This document shows, in pieces, positions 55,810-64,000 of a stretch of 64,000 nt of DNA. Under the pieces are notes generated by a model. The model was not told where the DNA came from and ran no database searches. It worked only from the letters and a program-made list of their open reading frames with translations. Each line of letters starts with the position of its first letter. Positions within the stretch are counted from its first letter, which is position 1. The translations under genes and the position numbers were made by a program. Source of the stretch: Chromatiales bacterium (GTDB lineage: Bacteria > Pseudomonadota > Gammaproteobacteria > UBA6429 > Thiohalophilaceae); assembly GCA_027076325.1 (NCBI GenBank), contig JALTJZ010000011.1, positions 62,001-126,000 on the forward strand. The letters run 5' to 3'.

Positions 55810-56031
55810 TTGTTTATACCTCCCCGAATTGTAATAACAAAAAAATGTCCACGATGCCAGCTTCGCTATCGCTGGAAAGAAAAGCAGTGTACTCACTGTG
55901 GTAAATTAACAGATCCCGAAGTAGAAGCATTAAAAGAAAGATACCGGCAGGAGAATAAAGGAAATAAACGATTAGGCCGGTGGTTTATTTTTACTGCGAC
56001 TATATTAGCGATTATAGTTTTAGTATTATGA
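55810..56031 (+). CDS. Small zinc-ribbon membrane protein
   Basis: The chosen start is TTG at 55810, giving 73 residues. Two CxxC pairs (KKCPRCQL and QCTHCGKL) form a zinc ribbon, followed by a basic helix and one C-terminal membrane segment (FIFTATILAIIVLVL). It is tail-anchored in layout. No family name comes to mind. It lies just before another tail-anchored small protein. Confidence 0.6.
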   Translation: MFIPPRIVITKKCPRCQLRYRWKEKQCTHCGKLTDPEVEALKERYRQENKGNKRLGRWFIFTATILAIIVLVL

Positions 56032-56067
56032 ATTTTTAGCTTTTATTTATAAAACAGGATTGAACTC

Positions 56068-56541
56068 ATGCCATCCATTGACGAGTTAAATAAAAAGAAT
56101 TTAGAGTTAGCCAATTCACTATTAGCGCTATCTCAAGCTGAAAAAGACCCTGTTAAAAAACAGCAATTTTTAGATGCTGCAGAAAAAATAAAGCCGTCTG
56201 AATTAGATGGCCACTTTTCTTTACAGGCACGACAAAAAAATCATAATTCCATTTCCAGAAATTTTGAACACTGGGATAAAGAAGCAAAAGAAATTATTGA
56301 GAAACAAATTTCTGACCCAGCAATTAGAAAAGCAGCTTTAAATAATAGCAAGTATAAAGAAGATGTCCTTGATATGGCGCTAGAAGACCCATTCCAACAA
56401 CCAACGACCAGAAAAATAAATTATATTGCAAAACTTGAAGCAATTAAGGCAAAAAATGCTTATAAGTTAAAAAAGGCTAAAATAATTATATTTATAGTCT
56501 TTACTCTTATCCTGACAGGTTTATTATGGCTAAAACTATAA
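56068..56541 (+). CDS. Tail-anchored hypothetical protein
   Basis: This 157-residue protein is charged and mostly helical, with one C-terminal membrane segment (IIIFIVFTLILTGLLWL). It has an N-terminal repeat-like region (AEKDPVKKQQFLDAAEKIK) and no recognisable catalytic motif. Ribosome site is weak (GGAT). It follows the zinc-ribbon gene by 36 bp and precedes the patatin-like gene by 43 bp. I do not recognise it. Confidence 0.55.
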   Translation: MPSIDELNKKNLELANSLLALSQAEKDPVKKQQFLDAAEKIKPSELDGHFSLQARQKNHNSISRNFEHWDKEAKEIIEKQISDPAIRKAALNNSKYKEDVLDMALEDPFQQPTTRKINYIAKLEAIKAKNAYKLKKAKIIIFIVFTLILTGLLWLKL

Positions 56542-56584
56542 AATTTCCAGTTAACCTTAATATACTTTTAAATATCTATCTATT

Positions 56585-57526
56585 ATGAGTAAGACAAAAA
56601 TTAAGATTGGTTTAGCCCTTGGGAGCGGTGCTTCACGTGGCTGGTCACATATCGGCGTTATTAACGCTCTTACTGACGAAGGAATTATACCCGATATTGT
56701 TTGTGGCACATCTATAGGCTCATTAGTTGGAGCATCGTATGTGTTAAACAACCTTGATAAGCTGGAAAAATGGGTATGCTCACTAACCCGGTTTGAAACA
56801 GCCCGTTTTTTTGAAATTAATACCTCATTGACTGGGTTTGTTAACACAGAAAGGCTGCACCATTTTTTGAATAAATACGTTGCCAGTGATGCTGCTACAA
56901 TAGAAAGGTTAACCAAACAATATGCCGCTGTCGCAACAGATTTAGAAACAGGCAGAGAAATCTGGCTAAAAGAAGGTTCTATATTAGAAGCCGTTTGGTC
57001 GTCTATCTCCTTGCCCGGACTTTTCCCTGCTATTAAGAATAATAATAAATGGCTTGTGGATGGTGGCCTGGTTAATCCAGTACCTGTTTCAGTTTGCCGT
57101 GCATTAGGTGCAGATGTTGTTATAGCCGTGAATTTAAATGGTGATATTGTTGGCAAACATTTTCAAAAACCTAAAAATATAATAAAACAAGATAGCAGTA
57201 TTGTAGGGAAAATCTCTGATTTAGCCGCGGAATACACTGCTTCCCTGTTTCCATCAACAAAAGCTGAAGATAAACCACCCGGCCTGTTTGAAGCTATCGC
57301 CAGTTCCGTTAATATTACGCAGGACAGAATCACAAGGAGCCGCATGGCTGGAGACCCACCCGATATTCTACTTTCTCCAAAACTATCCCACATTGGCCTG
57401 CTGGAATTTTATCGAGCAAATGAAGCTATTAACGAGGGGAGAGAGTGTGTCCAAAGGATGCTGCAAGAAATACAACATGTCTTAAGCATCTCTGACTCTG
57501 AGGTATCCCCACAAAAAAGCAATTAA
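56585..57526 (+). CDS. Patatin-like phospholipase (RssA type), C-terminus altered by repeat
   Basis: This 313-residue protein has the oxyanion loop GSGASRGWSH, the nucleophile in GTSIGS near residue 42 and the catalytic aspartate in DGGLVNPVPV near 160. That is the Ser-Asp dyad of patatins and RssA. It would hydrolyse acyl lipids. The last nine residues (SEVSPQKSN) are encoded by a MITE-like repeat inserted at 57498. Excising it restores the frame to ISDITCYV and stop at 57736, so the original protein was likely about the same length. Confidence 0.88.
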   Translation: MSKTKIKIGLALGSGASRGWSHIGVINALTDEGIIPDIVCGTSIGSLVGASYVLNNLDKLEKWVCSLTRFETARFFEINTSLTGFVNTERLHHFLNKYVASDAATIERLTKQYAAVATDLETGREIWLKEGSILEAVWSSISLPGLFPAIKNNNKWLVDGGLVNPVPVSVCRALGADVVIAVNLNGDIVGKHFQKPKNIIKQDSSIVGKISDLAAEYTASLFPSTKAEDKPPGLFEAIASSVNITQDRITRSRMAGDPPDILLSPKLSHIGLLEFYRANEAINEGRECVQRMLQEIQHVLSISDSEVSPQKSN

Positions 57527-57710
57527 AAACAATAGTTTAAAAATACAGGCGGGAATTCAATAGGTCATTACGAAGGAACAAAGTGACTGCGGCAATCTTA
57601 AGTTTATAACCTTTAATGATAAATTTACCGCGTCAACACTAAAAAAACAGGTGTTTTTCAGTGTTTCCTCGCAAAGACAGGCAAGGCTAAATTTCATGGG
57701 GATCCCTCAG
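57498..57710 (+). mobile_element. MITE-like repeat A, copy 2, with target duplication
   Basis: This 213-bp copy has inverted ends CTGAGGTATCCCCA and its right-hand partner (CTGAGGGATCCCCA on the other strand). It is flanked by the direct repeat TCTCTGAC at 57489-57496 and 57711-57718, an 8-bp target-site duplication. No transposase is encoded. It shares its length and sequence with the copy at 16030. It inserted inside the final codons of the patatin gene. Confidence 0.88.
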
Positions 57711-57781
57711 TCTCTGACATAACTTGTTATGTATGAAAAATAGCTAATAAAATATTAAAACAAGCAGGTTAGTTAAATAGT

Positions 57782-58054
57782 TTGAAATTACGCACTCTAC
57801 AGAAAGAACTAGAAGAATATTTTTCTAAAAACTACACTAAAAAATATATTGAGCTTGGTGGTTATTTTTATATAAAGTCATATAAAACACTAAGCAAATC
57901 GCCCATGCAGCAGTATTTTTCATCTGGAAAATATAAAGAGCTGAATGACCCAAAACTTGATGCATACTGGAAACAAATTAAAAAACGGGAGCGCTACTGG
58001 AACATTATTGCTATTGTTATAATTATTTTATTTTATACGCTTAACCGTGAATAG
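57782..58054 (+). CDS. Small tail-anchored hypothetical protein
   Basis: From a TTG start the protein is 90 residues: a charged helical front part (TLQKELEEYFSKNYTKK) and a C-terminal membrane segment (IIAIVIIILFYTL). It resembles the layout of the two small membrane proteins upstream. I see no known motif. It lies 31 bp before the phosphodiesterase gene. Function unknown. Confidence 0.5.
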   Translation: MKLRTLQKELEEYFSKNYTKKYIELGGYFYIKSYKTLSKSPMQQYFSSGKYKELNDPKLDAYWKQIKKRERYWNIIAIVIIILFYTLNRE

Positions 58055-58085
58055 CTAATGTTACTGTTTCAGGCGGGAAAAACTT

Positions 58086-58619
58086 TTGAAAAAAATTAAA
58101 CCCCGGCGACTGTTCTTTGCCTTATGGCCAGACGATAATACACGGCAGGCGATTACAACAACATTTAAAAGGTTATCTGCTGACTTAAGTAACGGCCATA
58201 TAATACAGCCTGCCAATTTGCATCTGACGTTACATTTTATTGGTAATACATCAGAAACAAAAATGCATTGCCTGGCGCGACAGGCTGAAAAAGTCCGTGT
58301 AAATAAATTTACCGTTACCCTTAACCATTATGGTTATTTCAAAAAACCTGAAATTATATGGATGGGCTTAAAACAAAAACCACCCTCTCTGGAAGAACTG
58401 TATAGAAAATTAGCTCGGGAATTTGCTGAATGCGATTACCATCCAGATAACCGGGATTACAGTCCACATATTAGCTTAATACGTAAAATAGCCAGACCAG
58501 ATAAACTGGACGAGTTTGAACCAATCAAATGGCAGATAAAAGAATTTGTGCTGGTTGAATCATTAACAAAAAACAATCCTATTGAATATAGCATGATTCA
58601 ACAATATCCTTTATTTTAA
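58086..58619 (+). CDS. thpR: RNA 2',3'-cyclic phosphodiesterase (ThpR/LigT)
   Basis: This 177-residue 2H-family protein has both HxT/S motifs: HLTLHFIG and HISLIRK, about 85 residues apart. It starts at a TTG at 58086 behind a GGCGGGAA site. Such enzymes hydrolyse 2',3'-cyclic phosphate ends in RNA and can seal tRNA halves in vitro. It stands as the last gene of the accessory stretch. Confidence 0.88.
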   Translation: MKKIKPRRLFFALWPDDNTRQAITTTFKRLSADLSNGHIIQPANLHLTLHFIGNTSETKMHCLARQAEKVRVNKFTVTLNHYGYFKKPEIIWMGLKQKPPSLEELYRKLAREFAECDYHPDNRDYSPHISLIRKIARPDKLDEFEPIKWQIKEFVLVESLTKNNPIEYSMIQQYPLF

Positions 58620-58760
58620 GTCTCTTTAGGTTATATTAAATACTACCTCATTGCTATTCCGTTAACCTAAACTTGAAATACAGTAAGCGTTAGATTATCA
58701 AGTAGGTCAAGGTCATTACTAAGCTCCTGGACTTGGAGTTAACTTCGCGGTTAATGTAGC

Positions 58761-58801
58761 CATCCCTTCTCCCTGAGGGAGAGGGCGTTAACGGGATAGC
58801 A
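58761..58801. repeat. GC-rich palindromic repeat
   Basis: TCTCCCTGAGGGAGA forms a seven-base stem with a single-base loop, followed by GGGCGTTAACGGGAT. It matches a common proteobacterial intergenic repeat and has a relative at 23572-23616. It lies in the 280-bp gap after thpR, which contains no other evident feature. Confidence 0.5.
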
Positions 58802-58899
58802 GTAATACTCGCTATAATATAAAAACCACATGCTGGTTTTAGTTTATTAATAAAGAAGACGTTATCTGCTTGAATAGGCCTTTTGTAAGAATTTTCCTG

Positions 58900-59661
58900 T
58901 TACTGTTTTAAACGATAACCACTCTTAAACATCCACCAAACCGTTATTAAACAGCCAGCCAGGAAAACCAGCACCATAAACATGCTTAACTCAACGCTTA
59001 CATCGGATACTTCAAAGAAGCTCCAGCGAAAACCACTGATTAAATAAACTACCGGGTTAAATAATGTAACGGTTTGCCATACAGGTGATAGCATATCGAT
59101 AGTATAAAAACTACCACCAAGAAAAACCAGCGGGGTAATGACCAGCATAGGGATTACCTGAAGTTTTTCAAAATTATCTGCCCATAGGCCAATAATAAAA
59201 CCAAACAGGCTGAAAGAAATGCAGGTTAAAATTAAAAAACTTAACATCCACAATGGATGTGCAATTTCAAGTGGTACAAAAAACCCAGCGGTAGCTAGAA
59301 TAATCAAACCAATAATAAATGACTTGGTTGCTGCTGCACCCACATAACCGAGTAAAATTTCAATAAAAGAAATAGGCGCAGACATAACTTCATAAATTGT
59401 ACCGGTAAATTTTGGGAAGAAAATACCAAAGGATGCATTCGCTATACTCTGGGTTAACAATGCCAGCATCATTAAGCCTGGCACAATAAAAACACCATAG
59501 GGAACACCGTCTACTGTTTGTATTCGGGAACCAATGGCCGCACCAAACACCACAAAATACAAGGCTGTTGAAATAACGGGGGAGATAAAACTTTGTAATA
59601 TGGTTTCCCATGCACGCAGCATTTCATATTTATATATCACCCTAATAGCCTGTATATTCAT
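58900..59661 (-). CDS. ABC-2 type transporter permease
   Basis: This 253-residue protein has six membrane segments and the ABC-2 signature [20 protein letters not shown] near residue 185. [21 protein letters not shown] resembles the exporter subgroup that includes YadH. It pairs with the ATPase encoded immediately upstream, with a one-base overlap. The cargo may be a drug, lipid or polysaccharide; nothing nearby settles it. Confidence 0.9.
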   Translation of the reverse strand: MNIQAIRVIYKYEMLRAWETILQSFISPVISTALYFVVFGAAIGSRIQTVDGVPYGVFIVPGLMMLALLTQSIANASFGIFFPKFTGTIYEVMSAPISFIEILLGYVGAAATKSFIIGLIILATAGFFVPLEIAHPLWMLSFLILTCISFSLFGFIIGLWADNFEKLQVIPMLVITPLVFLGGSFYTIDMLSPVWQTVTLFNPVVYLISGFRWSFFEVSDVSVELSMFMVLVFLAGCLITVWWMFKSGYRLKQ

Positions 59662-60584
59662 TATTTTGTATTAACCAGGTTGATAAAAATTTCTTCCAGA
59701 GAACTTTGTGAAGTGTTTACATCTCTCAATAACAACTTAGCTTTACTTAATGCCTGTAATAATTCGGCAATACCCGTTTGCGCTTTTAGCGGATCATAAG
59801 TATAGCTAAGGAAATAACCGTCAGTAGATAAATCCAGCTTCCATGCCGATAGTGCTGCCGGGATTGCTGTTACCGGTTTTTCCAGCTCGATAACAAGCTG
59901 GCGTTTCCCCAGCTTGTGCATCAAAGTATCTTTGTTATCTACCAGCAATAATTCACCATTATTAATAACCGCAACCCGATCCGCAATTTCTTCAGCTTCT
60001 TCGATATAGTGGGTGGTTAAAATAATGGTGACGCCTGTTTCACGTAAATGCCGTACTATTTTCCACATATCTTTGCGTAAATTTACATCCACACCGGCAG
60101 TTGGCTCGTCCAGAAAAAGCACAGACGGCTGATGTGATAGTGCTTTACCAATTAATACCCGTCGCTTCATCCCACCAGATAAGGCCATCAGTTCACTGTC
60201 TTTCTTTTCCCATAGTGATAGATCTTTTAATAACTGCTCTAAATAAGCTGAATCCGGTTTTTTTCCAAACAAGCCGCGACTAAAGCACAAGGTATTCCAC
60301 ACAGTTTCAAAAGCACCCAATGTTAACTCCTGTGGTACCAGGCCAATCATACTGCGCGTTTTTCGGTAATCACTGATAATGTCATAGCCGGAAACCCGCA
60401 CAGAACCGGAGGTAGGATTAACAATACCGCAAATAATAGAGATAAGTGTAGTTTTACCCGCACCGTTTGGCCCGAGCAGCGCAAGAATTTCGCCCGCTTT
60501 AATATCCAGGCTCACATCTTTAAGTGCACGGTGACCACTTGCATATGTTTTGGATAAGTTTGATATTGAAATAATAGGTTGCAT
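59661..60584 (-). CDS. ABC transporter ATPase (YadG-like)
   Basis: This 307-residue ATPase has Walker [10 protein letters not shown], signature [15 protein letters not shown] and Walker [13 protein letters not shown]. The C-terminal extension of about 80 residues is typical of YadG/CcmA-type exporters. It forms an operon with the ABC-2 permease. Confidence 0.93.
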   Translation of the reverse strand: MQPIISISNLSKTYASGHRALKDVSLDIKAGEILALLGPNGAGKTTLISIICGIVNPTSGSVRVSGYDIISDYRKTRSMIGLVPQELTLGAFETVWNTLCFSRGLFGKKPDSAYLEQLLKDLSLWEKKDSELMALSGGMKRRVLIGKALSHQPSVLFLDEPTAGVDVNLRKDMWKIVRHLRETGVTIILTTHYIEEAEEIADRVAVINNGELLLVDNKDTLMHKLGKRQLVIELEKPVTAIPAALSAWKLDLSTDGYFLSYTYDPLKAQTGIAELLQALSKAKLLLRDVNTSQSSLEEIFINLVNTK

Positions 60585-60661
60585 AATAAGGTTCAGGGTA
60601 ACATAACCTGAAATATTAAATACCCTGTTTTAAATCCTTTAAAAAGTTTCCTGTTCCTGCA

Positions 60662-60868
60662 TTAGAGCCTTATAAAATACGGTATTGCCACCAACAGTAC
60701 CCCAACAATAAAAAGGGCATAAATATTGGGCATAAAATACGGGAAAATAAATAAAGCAACACCAACGAACAAAGGAACAACCGCTTTTTGCTTGCGGCCA
60801 TAAGTAAAAAAGCCAAGCCCAATGGCACTAAATAAGATCCCCCAGATTAGAATAGATGAATCATCCAT
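60662..60868 (-). CDS. Small hydrophobic protein
   Basis: This 68-residue protein is nearly all hydrophobic, with two to three membrane segments and a short basic turn (GRKQKA). It lies 19 bp downstream of the ceramidase-like gene. No family is recognised. Confidence 0.55.
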   Translation of the reverse strand: MDDSSILIWGILFSAIGLGFFTYGRKQKAVVPLFVGVALFIFPYFMPNIYALFIVGVLLVAIPYFIRL

Positions 60869-60887
60869 CTTGCCTGCCCTGTCACCG

Positions 60888-61658
60888 TTACCCGGTGTTC
60901 CGCCTTGTGTAAAAAACTAACAAAATATACAAGCCCAATGCAGCCGTAATATGCTTAAGGGAATGACCACTGATGAACCCCAATGTATTGTAAATTTCTC
61001 CATCAAAGTGTTCAAATATCTTTGCTGCGATATAGGCAATAAGTAATAACCAATATGCAGATGCATTGTTATATCGAGAGCGGAAGCAAATAAGAATAAT
61101 GGGGATTGCTAGCATCGGAAAAAATTGTACAAAGGCATAAAATCTCAAATCACCTGAGCTATTTAATTCACTAAAATACCAGTAAATAACTGATGCCATA
61201 CCCAGTAATATCAACGGTACAAGCAGCACTTTACCAATGTGGACAGAAACAAACTCACTAATGATAATTGAAAACAACGCCATAAACGCAATGGTCATTG
61301 GCAACCTGTCCCAAACGAGTGTCTGGTTATCCGGCCAAAGGTGGTAATATCCCGAACCAAAGGCAACCAGTGTAATCCCGGCAAATAGCAATGTATAAGA
61401 AGATTTAACTTCTTCTATTATATTTAATGTTTTTGTAATTAGAATTCGGTATAAACCCAGAAGACCAACAAATAAAAATAGTATATTCGACAATACATTC
61501 CAGAAATTGGGTGTATCAAAAACGGTTCGTCCATCTTTAAACAGGTGATAACTCATATCTTGTGCAACCGGATTTTGCAACCAAAGCCCGATAGCCACAA
61601 AGAAAGCAAGCACAACGATAAGTGCAATACCAATTTTTTCTTTTGTTGTTGAAATCAT
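60888..61658 (-). CDS. Ceramidase-family membrane protein
   Basis: This 256-residue protein has seven membrane segments and the ceramidase family motif GSGYYHLWPDNQTLVWDRLP (near 99-118), with the histidines and aspartates expected to bind zinc; a further GHSLKHITA motif near 233 fits the last His pair. Bacterial members are mostly uncharacterised. It could hydrolyse an amide-linked lipid. It is near a small hydrophobic gene on each side. Confidence 0.8.
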   Translation of the reverse strand: MISTTKEKIGIALIVVLAFFVAIGLWLQNPVAQDMSYHLFKDGRTVFDTPNFWNVLSNILFLFVGLLGLYRILITKTLNIIEEVKSSYTLLFAGITLVAFGSGYYHLWPDNQTLVWDRLPMTIAFMALFSIIISEFVSVHIGKVLLVPLILLGMASVIYWYFSELNSSGDLRFYAFVQFFPMLAIPIILICFRSRYNNASAYWLLLIAYIAAKIFEHFDGEIYNTLGFISGHSLKHITAALGLYILLVFYTRRNTG

Positions 61659-61707
61659 AACTTTTCTGCCTGGACTAATCAGGATTACGATTCCGCTTTA
61701 CTTGTCT

Positions 61708-61902
61708 TTAGCCGGATTTTTTCTTTATTACTTTTTGGTATATTAAAACGGGCACACCAAAGAATACCAACGCAAAAATAAATGGAGGCAAAACCCCATA
61801 ATCCATTAATAACCAACCAAATATGATTGTTCCAGTTAACAACCAAACTAGTACCATTACTGCTTGCGGAATGTCTTCAGGCATTTTCGTTATCTCTTTC
61901 AT
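61708..61902 (-). CDS. Small two-pass membrane protein
   Basis: This 64-residue protein has two membrane segments (about 14-32 and 38-56) with a lysine-rich C-terminus. It lies 11 bp downstream of BluB and 49 bp upstream of the ceramidase-like gene. I do not recognise the family. Confidence 0.55.
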   Translation of the reverse strand: MKEITKMPEDIPQAVMVLVWLLTGTIIFGWLLMDYGVLPPFIFALVFFGVPVLIYQKVIKKKSG

Positions 61903-61913
61903 TATATTTATTA

Positions 61914-62579
61914 CTATGTATTACTTATAGCCTCAGGATATTCGTTGCTATAAACAACAGAATTAATTTGTTTTTTCTTTTTCCACTTTAATTTTTCCAG
62001 CTCGGGTATACTAAAAAATTCCTCTACATAGCCAATGCACAGATAGGCAACTAATTTATTATCTGCTGGTGATTTAAGTATTTTCTTCACAGATTCCGGA
62101 TTCAATATACTCACCCAACCTAAACCAATGTTCATCGCTCGCGACATTAACCACATATTTTGAACTGCACAAACGACACTGTATTCACCTGTTTCCAGCA
62201 TTGTATTTTGGCCAAGAACTGGTGTGTCTGATGGTTTATAAAAAACCGCTATATTAATGGGTGCCTCAAGAATACCTTCCAGTTTAAGTTGTTTATACAT
62301 TTCCTGTTGCTTATTACTAAAAATGGCTTGTGCTTTTTTATTTTCGACTACAAAATTTTCATATACCTGTTTTTTTATTTTATCGTCTCGAATAATCACA
62401 AATTCCCATGGCTGAGAAAACCCAACGGATGGAGCTAATGAAGCAGCATGAAGTATTTTCTTTATAGCTTCATCTGATATGGGCTTACCTAAAAAATTAT
62501 TACCGCGAATATCGCGACGATGAAGCATAATATCTTCCAACAATGCCTGTTCATCAATTGTAAATTGTTTGTTTTTCAT
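61914..62579 (-). CDS. bluB: 5,6-dimethylbenzimidazole synthase BluB
   Basis: This 221-residue nitroreductase-fold protein carries the BluB signatures RRDIRGNNFLGKPIS and APSVGFSQPWEFVIIRD in the N-terminal third. It uses oxygen and reduced FMN to make the lower ligand of cobalamin. Its presence suits the B12-dependent MetH in this window. The gene is alone among small membrane genes. Length agrees with the family. Confidence 0.85.
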   Translation of the reverse strand: MKNKQFTIDEQALLEDIMLHRRDIRGNNFLGKPISDEAIKKILHAASLAPSVGFSQPWEFVIIRDDKIKKQVYENFVVENKKAQAIFSNKQQEMYKQLKLEGILEAPINIAVFYKPSDTPVLGQNTMLETGEYSVVCAVQNMWLMSRAMNIGLGWVSILNPESVKKILKSPADNKLVAYLCIGYVEEFFSIPELEKLKWKKKKQINSVVYSNEYPEAISNT

Positions 62580-62721
62580 CTGCTTATAATAATTTCAAAC
62601 GACAGACTTAATATCTTCTGCTAACGGCCATTTTAAATGTGAAGTGTTATTTAGTCAGGGGCTTCAAGTATCACATTTATATTTAAAATTATCAACAGAC
62701 TAACCCCCCCTATAGTATTGA

Positions 62722-63126
62722 TTATTTAGTAAAAGATCGGGGGCGCACCCAAAACCAGCTACCAACAACTACGATACCAAATATGCTATAACAAACAACA
62801 AATACCCAGGCAGGTGCCTGATAATATAAAATAGTTTCCAGCCAGTGTGATATAAAAGACCCTGTATAAACGACGTCGCCTGCCCGCGCACGCAGCTCCA
62901 TTTCAATTGTAGTAAGTGGGCAAATAATACCGAACCACGACTGCACAATCACCACCGCAACCACTAGCAAATGCAGTATGCGAAACCAGCGATTTCGAAC
63001 CCATCGCCAGCGACGCAATTTGCCAACAAATATCAGGATAAAACCAGTCACAACAAAAATAACAAGTAATACATGCAGCAACAAAATTATATCTGCGGCA
63101 AGTAGAAAGAGTGTGGATGATTCCAT
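62722..63126 (-). CDS. DUF2784 membrane protein
   Basis: This 134-residue protein has four membrane segments and the DUF2784 pattern: LLHVLLVIFVVTGF, WFRILHL, and GIICPLTTIEMELR. Its function is unknown. It lies alone, in a gap between BluB and NfeD. Confidence 0.75.
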   Translation of the reverse strand: MESSTLFLLAADIILLLHVLLVIFVVTGFILIFVGKLRRWRWVRNRWFRILHLLVVAVVIVQSWFGIICPLTTIEMELRARAGDVVYTGSFISHWLETILYYQAPAWVFVVCYSIFGIVVVGSWFWVRPRSFTK

Positions 63127-63295
63127 TTGTGTTACTCGTCATTTCAAAAATTGAGGAAAACCCCACAACATTTTAAATGAACCCTCACATAGCTGGTATA
63201 GGATGATACTTTCTTATAAAGTATCAGCCAGCCTTGTTTTGCAATGAAAGTATATAGCATGGCGCTCATTACTATAAAACAGATTACCCGTATAC

Positions 63296-63751
63296 TTAAT
63301 CATTAGGCTGCTTCTCTACAACTAAGACAACACCATCGACTTTAACCACCTTAACGGTTTCACCCACTGCACAGTCTTCACCTTCAATTTTCCATGTTGT
63401 ATCATCCACACGGATCTTTCCACGCCGATTAACTATTGGCTCTTCTAAAGTAAAGGTGCGCCCAACGTATTGCATACCCCGGCGATTAAGCTGGGGCTGA
63501 TCTGTTTCCGTTGTATGCTTACCCGCGACTTTTCGCCATACAAATAAACTGGCGACACTGAGTATTCCAAACAAAAGCAGCTGATATTCCCAGGTAATGC
63601 CGGTAAACAGGCTTAAAATTATACCCATAATGGCCGCTGCAATGGCTATCCACATAAAGAAGGCTCCGGGTGCAAACACTTCCATGACGAATAAAATAAT
63701 GGCAAGTATAAACCAGTGCCAGTTGGTTAAATTTTCAAGTAATCCACTCAT
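63296..63751 (-). CDS. NfeD family membrane protein
   Basis: This 151-residue protein has three membrane segments (about 10-75) and a C-terminal OB-like domain with RRGMQYVGRTFTLEEPIVNRRG then GEDCAVGETVKVVKVDG. This is the short NfeD type (YbbK-linked). It follows a stomatin-like gene by nine bases, the usual NfeD-SPFH operon. Confidence 0.85.
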   Translation of the reverse strand: MSGLLENLTNWHWFILAIILFVMEVFAPGAFFMWIAIAAAIMGIILSLFTGITWEYQLLLFGILSVASLFVWRKVAGKHTTETDQPQLNRRGMQYVGRTFTLEEPIVNRRGKIRVDDTTWKIEGEDCAVGETVKVVKVDGVVLVVEKQPND

Positions 63752-63760
63752 ATGGGTAGC

Positions 63761-64000
63761 CTACTTTTTTACAGCTTTAGTCAGTTCCGCAATACCGCCG
63801 ATGGCACCGATAATGCTACCCGCTTCTAATGGCATAAGAACCAGTTTTTCATTGGGTGCAGAAGCAATTTCTTTTAGTGCTTCGACATAATTATTGGCAA
63901 CAAAATAGTTAACCGCATTAATATCACCCTGCTCAATCGCTTTGGAAACCACATGGGTTGCGCGTGCTTCTGCTTCTGCCTCACGTTCACGGGCTTCAGC
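63761..64000 (-). CDS. SPFH/stomatin-like protein, C-terminal part
   Basis: The window ends inside this gene; 79 codons and the stop remain. The coiled-coil AEAREREAEAEARATHVV is followed by NAVNYFVANNYVEALKEIA and a C-terminal PLEAGSIIGAIGG, as in the stomatin-like partners of NfeD. It would form oligomeric membrane microdomain scaffolds. It continues beyond 64000. Confidence 0.8.
   Translation of the reverse strand, partial: AEAREREAEAEARATHVVSKAIEQGDINAVNYFVANNYVEALKEIASAPNEKLVLMPLEAGSIIGAIGGIAELTKAVKK

Noticed and set aside
1-64000. CRISPR array, tRNA or rRNA genes
   Set aside because: No regular repeat-spacer pattern and no cloverleaf or rRNA sequence recognised by eye.

Overview
The window looks like a chromosomal segment of a moderately AT-rich gammaproteobacterium. 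The best taxonomic clue is the conserved gammaproteobacterial neighbourhood gpmI / envC / ctpA / yibQ on the minus strand, facing yibN / grxC / secB / gpsA on the plus strand. Catalase, hemerythrin, the oxygen-dependent ribosomal oxygenase RoxA and a B12-dependent MetH point to an aerobic or microaerobic, motile (two chemoreceptors) bacterium. I cannot name the genus.

Layout. 1-4.7 kb: the edge of an aryl-polyene/xanthomonadin-like pigment-lipid cluster (acyltransferase, dehydratase, AMP ligase, membrane protein, ACP) facing a XanB2-like chorismatase. 4.8-11.6 kb: chemoreceptor, periplasmic rhodanese, DJ-1 protein, then YibQ, CtpA and EnvC. 11.6-17.4 kb: acetyltransferase, GGDEF-EAL protein, small membrane protein, orphan PstS-like protein, hemerythrin and RoxA, lying between envC and gpmI. 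19.4-22.6 kb: a two-cysteine ArsR-type repressor, then rhodanese, glutaredoxin, thioredoxin, SecB and GpsA. 24.7-32.7 kb: an iron and peroxide block (TonB-ExbD-ExbB, TonB-dependent receptor, a hemP gene of only 59 codons, two bacterioferritins, bfd, catalase) with Fur-like sites. 33-40.5 kb: GreB, SucCD, Tag and housekeeping proteins, MscS, and an Aer-like chemoreceptor. 40.8-46 kb: a four-gene envelope ABC operon with a doubled permease and an outer-membrane barrel. 46-48.9 kb: ceruloplasmin-like multicopper oxidase, VOC protein, WYL regulator. 49-54.6 kb: MetH, and an old-yellow-enzyme/TetR pair with two clear palindromic operators.

54.8-58.6 kb is a more AT-rich accessory stretch. It holds a truncated amidase, a lipoprotein, a transposase relic, small membrane proteins and a patatin-like lipase. 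The right end (58.9-64 kb) carries an ABC-2 exporter, a ceramidase-like protein, BluB, DUF2784 and an NfeD-stomatin pair.

Mobile and repeated DNA is the least expected layer. Three copies of a 150-215 bp element with CTGAGG ends are dispersed through the window, and one has rewritten the C-terminus of the patatin gene next to a visible 8-bp duplication. A separate 163-bp MITE-like element lies beside the TonB receptor. REP-like palindromes include one that has entered the 5' end of the multicopper oxidase reading frame.
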